A DNA stretch of 9,550 nucleotides from an uncultured Collinsella sp. GTDB lineage: Bacteria; Actinomycetota; Coriobacteriia; Coriobacteriales; Coriobacteriaceae. Shown piece after piece: positions 4,796 through 9,550 of the stretch. The DNA is taken from NCBI GenBank assembly GCA_937925715.1, contig CALAMG010000026.1, positions 1-9,550 of the forward strand, read 5' to 3'. The position numbers and the translations under genes are program-made. The notes under the pieces are model-generated. The model saw only the letters and a list, made by a program, of their open reading frames with translations. It had not been told where the DNA came from and did no database searches. The stretch's first letter is position 1. Every line of letters begins with the position of its first letter.

Positions 4796-6294
4796 TCGAT
4801 GAGACTGAACTGGAGGGTCTGACCGAAGACCAGCGGGACGCCTACATTGCCCTGAAGGAGGGGCGTAACGTCTTCCTTTCCGGTAACGCCGGCACGGGCA
4901 AGAGCTATGTGCTCAACCGGTTCATCGATGACCTTGAGGCCCGTAGCGTTCCCTACACGGCGATGGCGCCGACGGGTATCGCGGCGCTCAACATGCACAA
5001 TGGCTCGACCATCCACCGTACTCTGCAGGTGAGCGCCGGCGTATGCAACCCGTCCGAGAAGATTCGTCCCCGCAAGGTCCTGACGGTCGCGGAGGTCATC
5101 ATCATCGATGAGATCTCGATGTGCCGCATCGACCTTTTCGATTACGTCATGCGCATGATCTCTGATGCGCAGGTCTCGTCCGGTCGAAAGCAGGTCGTGC
5201 TCGTCGGTGATTTCTTCCAGCTTCCCCCGGTCATCACGGAAGATGACCGTGCGATCCTCATGAAGCTGTACCCCGGCAATTTCGAGGGTTGGGCGTTTGA
5301 ATCCGATTACTGGGACGGATTCGACTTCGAGCCGCACATCCTGAAGAAGGTCGTGCGCCAGGACGATCCGGAGTACATCGGGAACCTGAATCTCGCGCGT
5401 AACGGCGATGAGTCATGCATCCCGTATTTCAACGAGCATTCCGTATCGGATCGCAAATACGCGCCCAAGGATGCCCTGTTCCTATGCTCGAACAACAGGC
5501 TTGCATCGAATATCAATACGGAGAGCGTGTCGGAGCTGAGCGGGAAGAAATACACCTATCAGGCCAGCGCGACGGGAAAGGTGAACAAGGGAGATCGCGC
5601 AGCCGACGATAAGATCACCCTATGCGCCGGTGCCCGCGTCATGTCGCTCGTCAACGACCCCGAGGGTAAATATGTCAACGGCTCGCAGGGCACGGTCGTG
5701 AAATGCACCAAGACAAGCGTGACGGTCGCCTTTGATGCCAACCCTGACGAGCCGGTGAAGATTGAGGCTCACACGTGGAAGATCCTCAAATCGGTTGTCG
5801 AGGAGTTCGTCGACCCGAAGGGCAAAACGAAAAACAAGGTGACTTCCGACACGGTAGGCGAGTTCACGCAGATCCCCCTCAAGCTCGCTTACGCCATCAC
5901 CATCCATAAGTCCCAGGGCCTTACCTTCGATCGCTGCACCGTCCACACGAAGACCTTTGCCGCCGGGCAGCTCTACGTAGGTCTGTCCCGCTGCTCCAAC
6001 ATCGAGGGGCTTACCATCTTCCCGAAGATGGAGAAGAACCGACTCCATGCGAGTCACGAAGTCATTGACTTCTATGCGCGTATGGAGAAGAAGGCGAGTG
6101 AGGGCACAGTCCAATTGGAGTGCCCACAGCGGTTCAGCGAGCAGGTCAAGGCCTACATCGCCGCCCTTCTGGAGAAGGAGAAGGCTGCCGAGAAGCAGGC
6201 CGCACCCGCCTGCTCATCTGCAGGGGAGGCTCTTCCATGGGAGCGCGAAGACGCACCCGGCAGGGACTATCAATCCACGTGGAATCAGTTTTAG
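4789..6294 (+). CDS. PIF1-like SF1B DNA helicase
   Basis: 501 aa. Superfamily 1 helicase motifs appear in order: Walker A GNAGTGKS (32-39), motif Ia APTGIAALN with GSTIH (60-76), Walker B IIIDEIS (104-110), motif III GDFFQLPPV (140-148), a linker Arg in KKVVRQDD (190), motif V AYAITIHKSQGLTFD (368-382) and motif VI LYVGLSRC (395-402). IHKSQGLTFD and the DEIS box identify the PIF1/RecD-like 5'-to-3' branch. No extra nuclease domain is seen. The Ala/Glu/Lys-rich tail after residue 440 is probably non-catalytic. Such helicases occur in phages, plasmids and integrative elements, where they may unwind recombination or replication intermediates and G-quadruplexes. The gene overlaps its upstream partner by 7 nt and is followed 14 nt later by dut, so it is one operon from P2. 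The family call is firm; the biological role is inferred. Confidence 0.93.
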   Translation: MVIDETELEGLTEDQRDAYIALKEGRNVFLSGNAGTGKSYVLNRFIDDLEARSVPYTAMAPTGIAALNMHNGSTIHRTLQVSAGVCNPSEKIRPRKVLTVAEVIIIDEISMCRIDLFDYVMRMISDAQVSSGRKQVVLVGDFFQLPPVITEDDRAILMKLYPGNFEGWAFESDYWDGFDFEPHILKKVVRQDDPEYIGNLNLARNGDESCIPYFNEHSVSDRKYAPKDALFLCSNNRLASNINTESVSELSGKKYTYQASATGKVNKGDRAADDKITLCAGARVMSLVNDPEGKYVNGSQGTVVKCTKTSVTVAFDANPDEPVKIEAHTWKILKSVVEEFVDPKGKTKNKVTSDTVGEFTQIPLKLAYAITIHKSQGLTFDRCTVHTKTFAAGQLYVGLSRCSNIEGLTIFPKMEKNRLHASHEVIDFYARMEKKASEGTVQLECPQRFSEQVKAYIAALLEKEKAAEKQAAPACSSAGEALPWEREDAPGRDYQSTWNQF

Positions 6295-6308
6295 GGAAAG
6301 GTATTTCA

Positions 6309-6740
6309 ATGCAAATCGAGACTGTCGCAAAAGAGGGGTTCCTGCCCGTCCGTGTTCACCCGACGGACGCCGGCGCCGATCTACGCGCCGATATTCCGGA
6401 GCCGGTGACGCTCCAGCCGCGTGAATCGACCTTTTTCAATACCGGAATCGAGGTCGCCATCCCTGAGGGCTATTTCGGTGCGTTGGCGATCCGCTCGAGC
6501 CTTGCCTGCAAGCACGGGCTGATGCTTGCGAACTCTCTTGGAATTATCGATTCGTGCTATCGGGGTCCCGTAAAGGCGAAGTTGGTGAACATCGGAAGGC
6601 GCCCATACACGATCAACCCCGGGGACCGTATCGCTCAATTGCTCATTATCCCATGCGTCCATGCAACGTTTGTCCAGGTTGACGAACTTCCTGAAAGCGA
6701 TCGCGGGACAGGCGGGTTCGGCAGTACGGGTGCCCAGTAG
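6309..6740 (+). CDS. dut: dUTP diphosphatase (dUTPase)
   Basis: 143 aa from ATG 6309, with AGGGAAAGG (6293-6301) as ribosome site overlapping the helicase stop. The frame stays open further upstream, but there it runs inside the helicase gene. All five motifs of trimeric dUTPases are present: I DAGADLRA (20-27), II RSSLA (62-66), III GIIDSCYRG (78-86, with Asp81 and Tyr84 at the uracil/sugar pocket), IV NPGDRIAQ (103-110) and V RGTGGFGSTG (132-141), the arm that closes over the phosphates. The enzyme hydrolyses dUTP to dUMP and pyrophosphate, lowering uracil incorporation and feeding thymidylate synthesis. Length and motif set are those of a complete enzyme, not of dCTP deaminase. It is the last gene of the operon, before a terminator. 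A mobile-element copy would protect DNA made outside host replication, or may have regulatory side roles as known for some phage dUTPases. Confidence 0.95.
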   Translation: MQIETVAKEGFLPVRVHPTDAGADLRADIPEPVTLQPRESTFFNTGIEVAIPEGYFGALAIRSSLACKHGLMLANSLGIIDSCYRGPVKAKLVNIGRRPYTINPGDRIAQLLIIPCVHATFVQVDELPESDRGTGGFGSTGAQ

Positions 6741-6756
6741 GCAAATGGTTGAAATG

Positions 6757-6784
6757 ACGGGCTTCTTTCAAGGAGCCCGTTTTG
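6757..6784 (+). terminator. Rho-independent terminator after dut
   Basis: ACGGGCTTC (6757-6765) pairs with GGAGCCCGT (6772-6780) over 9 bp, including one G-T pair, around the loop TTTCAA. TTTTGCTT follows. It is 16 nt after the dut stop and ends only about 25 nt before the next start codon. Confidence 0.82.
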
Positions 6785-6807
6785 CTTGGCGAGAGGTGGA
6801 GAGGTAT

Positions 6808-8352
6808 ATGGTGTTGGACCGAGTGCATACCGAGAAATCGGACAGCGGGGATAGCATACGCCCGTTGCGCATGCTTTCGTACATCACTGCGGCAATGGTA
6901 TCGATTTTTGTTGCGTGGTTTACGGGATATATCCGTATAGACGGGACGTTGGACACGGACGGCTGGTTCCTTTTGGCAACGGGACGTGAGATTGTGCACA
7001 ACGGGATTCCCTTCGAGAACCCGTGGTCACTGGATTCCGGGCAGGGCATTATTGTCCAGCAATGGCTGCACGATGTATGGCTTTATGGCTGGTATTCCCT
7101 TGCGGGCTATACCGGCGTCGCCACATCGGTGGTGGTTCCGCTGGCGATAGCGGCCATCGCCTATTATTTTTTAATTGAAAGGCTGACGAGAGGTTGCCGA
7201 CACCAAGGGATCACTTGGCTGCTGTATGCGGTCGGTTTCTTTTATATGTTTACCTACATCTCGATACGGCCTACCTTGTGGTCTGCCGGTTGCCTGTTCG
7301 TGACGTTGAATATCCTCTTTGCATGGCACGAGGACGGTAACGTTCGGGCACTTTGGCTTCTTCCGGCAGTCACCTTGCTTCAGGTGAATCTTCAGGCGGC
7401 GATGTGGCCCCTATGTTTGGCGGCGTGCCTGTCTTTCCTTTTACCGGAAATAGGGGAACTGCATATCAAGACGTTTAAGACCGACATGGTCGCCTGGTAC
7501 ACCTATCGAATTCCTCTATTGAGGGCGTGTCTCTTGATGTGCATAGCCTCACTTTTCAATCCCTACGGATTCGGCGGGGCGATCTACACAGTGCTCTCTA
7601 TGGGAGCCGCGTCCTACGGCAATGTCATTAGCGAGATGCGTCCATTTATCTCAAGTCCGAATGATTCCTATGGCATCGTCTGCACGATGGTGTGTATCGT
7701 CATTCCCGTTGCCATCGCAATCATTAAAGGAAAGGTTCCGAACACCGGCGTGCTTGCATTTTGGATTGCAGCGGTGGTGATGGGCGTACTGAAAATCCGG
7801 TGTTTTTGGATTGCCTGGACGGTTTCTTTTGTTGTTTGTGCCTATCTGTGCGGCATCGGAAGAACCGGCATCGAACGCGAGGAAGAGGGCAGCGCGATAC
7901 GGCTGATGCCCGTCCTGTTTATAGGAGTGCTGTTGGCGACCTCGGTTTTAAACGCCTCGGAAGCGGCTCGTTCTTCGGATGGCACGACGGCGTCTGGGTG
8001 GTCGGCATTCGATCAAGAAACGGCACCGATTGTCGACGCACTAAAGGGTACGGATGCACGCATTTTCTCCAATGACGATACCTTGATGAATTATTTTGAG
8101 TGGGAAGACATAAAGGTAAGCTACGATATGCGACCCGAAATCTGGGATAAGACAATTGCCGGCGAGCGTACCCATGATGATTACAAGCGCTATGTCGATG
8201 TCGTGAATGCAAAAAGCTTCAAGACACTTAATGACGGATATTGGGATGTGGCTATCATTCGAAAGGATGAGCAGCGACTATTTGAAAAAGAAGTTAGGGG
8301 AAGCGAGAAGATTGTAAGTACTTCCCGGTATTGCCTATACAAGCTGAAATGA
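6808..8352 (+). CDS. Polytopic membrane protein, GT-C glycosyltransferase-like
   Basis: I choose ATG 6808 (514 aa), with GGTGGAGAGG just upstream. The frame stays open to 6661, but that part overlaps dut and crosses its terminator. About ten hydrophobic segments are visible (starting near residues 22, 103, 134, 156, 181, 199, 237, 287, 314 and 365), then a soluble C-terminal part of about 125 residues. The first outer loop has TDGWFLLATGREIVHNGIP and IVQQWLHDVWLYGWYSLAG. Later come SIRPTLWS (151-159), QVNLQAAMW (192-200), LFNPYG (249-254) and ISEMRP (274-279). These follow the pattern of a large uncharacterised bacterial GT-C-like family (D-x-D-x-W-x-L..G..I...G.P; RPQ..S; N-L-H-G; NPYG; E-W-x-P). 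Those enzymes use lipid-linked sugars. The Asp pair (D49, D51) would be catalytic. The usual NLHG appears as NLQA. Substrate is unknown; family placement is by eye. Confidence 0.85.
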   Translation: MVLDRVHTEKSDSGDSIRPLRMLSYITAAMVSIFVAWFTGYIRIDGTLDTDGWFLLATGREIVHNGIPFENPWSLDSGQGIIVQQWLHDVWLYGWYSLAGYTGVATSVVVPLAIAAIAYYFLIERLTRGCRHQGITWLLYAVGFFYMFTYISIRPTLWSAGCLFVTLNILFAWHEDGNVRALWLLPAVTLLQVNLQAAMWPLCLAACLSFLLPEIGELHIKTFKTDMVAWYTYRIPLLRACLLMCIASLFNPYGFGGAIYTVLSMGAASYGNVISEMRPFISSPNDSYGIVCTMVCIVIPVAIAIIKGKVPNTGVLAFWIAAVVMGVLKIRCFWIAWTVSFVVCAYLCGIGRTGIEREEEGSAIRLMPVLFIGVLLATSVLNASEAARSSDGTTASGWSAFDQETAPIVDALKGTDARIFSNDDTLMNYFEWEDIKVSYDMRPEIWDKTIAGERTHDDYKRYVDVVNAKSFKTLNDGYWDVAIIRKDEQRLFEKEVRGSEKIVSTSRYCLYKLK

Positions 8353-8378
8353 GATTTGGGTTTGATTGCATTATATGG

Positions 8379-8413
8379 TAGTACCGTGGTATGATTGATT
8401 TTGTCAATCATAC
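8379..8413 (+). promoter_or_regulatory. Promoter P3 with overlapping 10-bp inverted-repeat operator
   Basis: TGGTATGAT (TG 8387-8388, hexamer TATGAT 8390-8395) is an extended -10 preceded by the same 14-mer TAGTACCGTGGTAT (8379-8392) as in P1. A perfect inverted repeat, GTATGATTGA (8389-8398) and TCAATCATAC (8404-8413) around TTTTG, covers the -10 and the expected start near 8402. Most of the left arm lies upstream of the start, so it is more likely a repressor site on DNA than an mRNA hairpin. Confidence 0.72.
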
Positions 8414-8439
8414 ATAATGCAAAAGGGAGGTAGGGAAAT

Positions 8440-9075
8440 ATGATCTGGTTTACTAGCGACACTCACTTCGGGCATGAGAACGTGCTGAAGTTCACCGACC
8501 GCCCGTGGGAGACGATTTGGCAGATGAACGACGCCATCGTCGACAACATCAACGGCAGGGTTGCCGTGGACGACGAACTCTACATCCTGGGGGATTTCTC
8601 ATTCAAGATGACCGCCCAGGACGCCTATGCCCTGCGCAAGCGGATCGCCTGCAGACGCATCCACCTCGTCCCGGGAAACCATGACAAGGACTGGACCCAG
8701 CCGGCGGTCGCTGGCGCCTTCACCGTGGAGCCGCCGATCTGCGTGCTCAAGATCGACGGGCAGAAGATCGTCCTGTGCCATTACCCCATGGCCGACTGGC
8801 AGGGCATGAGCCATGGATCGTGGCACCTCCACGGACACATCCACAGCAGCGGCGGCGCGTACAACGAGTTCAACCGCAAGCAGGGCCTTCTGCGCTACGA
8901 CGTCGGTTGCGATGCCAACGGGCACTCCCCGGTGAGCCTCGACGAGCTGAGGAAATGGTTCGCCGGAGTCGACGAGCCGTGCGGCCGGGTGAAATGGCCG
9001 TGGTGGGTCAACGAGACCGGCGACAGGCAGGTCGAGCGCGAGCTGGCGGCGTACAAGAGGAAAGAGCAATCGTAA
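8440..9075 (+). CDS. Calcineurin-like metallophosphoesterase
   Basis: 211 aa from ATG 8440, with GGGAGG (8425-8430) 9 nt upstream. The full set of metallophosphoesterase motifs is present: SDTHFGH (6-12; D7, H9), GDF (51-53; D52), GNHD (79-82; N80, H81), LCHYP (112-116; H114) and HGHIH (131-135; H133, H135). These residues would hold two metal ions and hydrolyse a phosphoester. The short domain with RYDVGCDANGHSPVSLDEL after the last motif is typical of small phage- and element-borne phosphoesterases of unknown substrate. The C-terminal 30 residues are charged and Trp-rich (VKWPWWVNE). The gene is more GC-rich than the membrane protein gene before it. It stands alone between P3 and a terminator. 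The substrate could be a nucleotide, cyclic nucleotide or nucleic acid end; nothing in the sequence decides. Confidence 0.93.
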   Translation: MIWFTSDTHFGHENVLKFTDRPWETIWQMNDAIVDNINGRVAVDDELYILGDFSFKMTAQDAYALRKRIACRRIHLVPGNHDKDWTQPAVAGAFTVEPPICVLKIDGQKIVLCHYPMADWQGMSHGSWHLHGHIHSSGGAYNEFNRKQGLLRYDVGCDANGHSPVSLDELRKWFAGVDEPCGRVKWPWWVNETGDRQVERELAAYKRKEQS

Positions 9076-9086
9076 TAGACAGAAAG

Positions 9087-9112
9087 AAGCCCCGGTAGAC
9101 AACCGGGGCTTT
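9087..9112 (+). terminator. Rho-independent terminator of the phosphoesterase gene
   Basis: AAGCCCCGG (9087-9095) and CCGGGGCTT (9103-9111) form a perfect 9-bp stem with loop TAGACAA, followed by a short T-run. It lies 11 nt after the stop codon and has a matching A/G-rich stretch upstream. It is outside the insertion sequence. Confidence 0.85.
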
Positions 9113-9155
9113 GTCAAAGGATGCCGCTGCGCGGGTTACCAAAACCGTCGTAAAG

Positions 9156-9176
9156 CCCCTGGATTTATCTATGGGG
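9156..9176 (+). repeat. Left-end recognition hairpin of the IS200/IS605 element
   Basis: Four C-G pairs (9156-9159 with 9173-9176) are followed, after an unpaired T at 9172, by T-A, G-T, G-C and A-T pairs closing a small T-rich loop. The AAAG guide-like tetranucleotide is immediately 5'. This matches the imperfect subterminal palindrome bound by Y1 transposases as single-stranded DNA. Confidence 0.65.
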
Positions 9177-9211
9177 ATATAAGACGGTAGATATTAGACA
9201 ACTCAATGATG

Positions 9212-9217
9212 TATAAT
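9212..9217 (+). promoter_or_regulatory. Putative -10 box of tnpA
   Basis: TATAAT (9212-9217) ends 9 nt before the tnpA ATG, and no -35 with normal spacing is evident. Transcription would start within about 2-4 nt of the ATG, leaving no room for a Shine-Dalgarno site. Leaderless, weak expression is therefore likely, in keeping with tightly limited transposase production. Confidence 0.5.
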
Positions 9218-9226
9218 ATCTATACC

Positions 9227-9550
9227 ATGAAGTACCAGAGCAACCGTAACATAGTGTTTTCCTGCAACTACCACGTGGTCTTCTGCCCGAAGTACCGCCG
9301 ACCCGTCCTCGTGGACGGTGTCGACGATCGCTTCAAGGAGATCGCGCGGTCGGTCGCCGATGAACTCGGTTTTGAGATCGTCGAGATGGAGGTCATGCCA
9401 GACCATGTGCACCTGCTCCTGTCGGTTGACCCCCAGCTGAGCATCCACCGCGCGGTGAAGCGGATCAAGGGCAGGTCGAGCCACGACCTACGTACGGAGT
9501 TCCCGTGGCTGAAAAGCCGCATCCCCACGCTCTGGACGAACAGCTACTTC
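9227..9550 (+). CDS. tnpA: IS200/IS605-family Y1 transposase TnpA (N-terminal part, cut by window end)
   Basis: The frame is open from ATG 9227 to the window end, 108 residues. The start MKYQSNRNIVFSCNYHVVFC and the PKYRRPVL that follows are characteristic of this family and fix the start despite the lack of a ribosome site. The HUH motif is at MPDHVHLLL (His60 and His62), which binds the metal ion needed for cleaving single-stranded DNA. KRIKGRSSHDLR (78-89) is also typical. The catalytic tyrosine, expected about 20 residues past the last visible residue SYF, lies outside the window, so activity cannot be judged. Full-length TnpA proteins are about 130-155 residues. It would excise and insert the element as single-stranded circles. 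Confidence 0.93.
   Translation, partial: MKYQSNRNIVFSCNYHVVFCPKYRRPVLVDGVDDRFKEIARSVADELGFEIVEMEVMPDHVHLLLSVDPQLSIHRAVKRIKGRSSHDLRTEFPWLKSRIPTLWTNSYF

Larger units (their letters stand above)
9140..9550 (+). mobile_element. IS200/IS605-family element, left end and 5' part (continues past window)
   Basis: The left boundary is placed after TTAC (9136-9139). An AAAG tetranucleotide (9152-9155) directly abuts an imperfect hairpin (9156-9176): CCCCTGGA pairs with the downstream strand ending ATGGGG, leaving one unpaired T. In IS608 the left end is cut 3' of TTAC, and an AAAG guide at the foot of a hairpin with an extrahelical T recognises that site; the same order and the same tetranucleotides are seen here. 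ACCGTC (9144-9149) and GACGGT (9183-9188) add an outer 6-bp stem. tnpA begins at 9227. The right end and any tnpB lie outside the window. Confidence 0.8.

Noticed and set aside
6120..6308. 63-codon upstream extension of dut
   Set aside because: It lies inside the helicase gene in another frame; the dUTPase family begins near ATG 6309, which has its own ribosome site.
6661..6807. 49-codon upstream extension of the membrane protein
   Set aside because: It overlaps the end of dut, has no ribosome site and would span the terminator hairpin; ATG 6808 has a purine-rich site upstream.

Overview
The window looks like an accessory region (conjugative plasmid, integrative element or similar) of a fairly GC-rich Gram-positive bacterium. 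An actinobacterium is most likely, perhaps of the Coriobacteriia type, though Bifidobacterium-like hosts cannot be excluded. The reasons are the strong GCC/GAC/AAG codon preference, a C-terminal cell-wall sorting signal with an LAQTG motif (the type used by class E sortases, which are typical of Actinobacteria), and extended -10 promoters (TGGTATRMT). Host assignment is inference; no rRNA or core gene is present. All credible genes are on the + strand.

Layout. (1) 1-599: the 3' end of a small-gene operon: the tail of an unknown gene, a Cys-rich putative zinc-binding protein, and a small protein resembling NUMOD1-type DNA-binding modules, joined by 3-nt spacing and a GTGA overlap. (2) 600-4116: a promoter, a leader with an inverted repeat, a 1114-aa wall-anchored protein and a rho-independent terminator. 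The protein has a signal peptide, coiled coil, CAP/SEC10-PgrA-like domain, second coiled coil and LAQTG anchor. (3) 4117-4507: a non-coding region holding three 23-bp-phased repeats, a DnaA-box-like site, a strong 12-bp hairpin and a promoter. (4) 4517-6784: a compact operon of a small unknown protein, a PIF1-like helicase and dUTPase, ended by a terminator. (5) 6808-8352: a polytopic membrane protein with GT-C-glycosyltransferase-like features. (6) 8440-9112: a calcineurin-like phosphoesterase with its own promoter/operator and terminator. (7) 9140-9550: the left end and 5' part of an IS200/IS605-family element (tnpA, cut by the window edge).

How the parts may work together. The surface protein has the architecture of enterococcal Sec10/PrgA surface-exclusion proteins, which are carried by conjugative plasmids and block redundant DNA uptake. 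The PIF1-like helicase and dUTPase suit replication or DNA maintenance of a mobile element. The promoters before the surface protein, the helicase operon and the phosphoesterase share an unusually similar core, and two of them share 14 identical bases (TAGTACCGTGGTAT). This suggests one element-encoded regulator may control all three units. The 23-bp repeats plus the DnaA-like box upstream of the helicase operon could be an iteron-type origin, or alternatively the remnant end of an IS21-like element.
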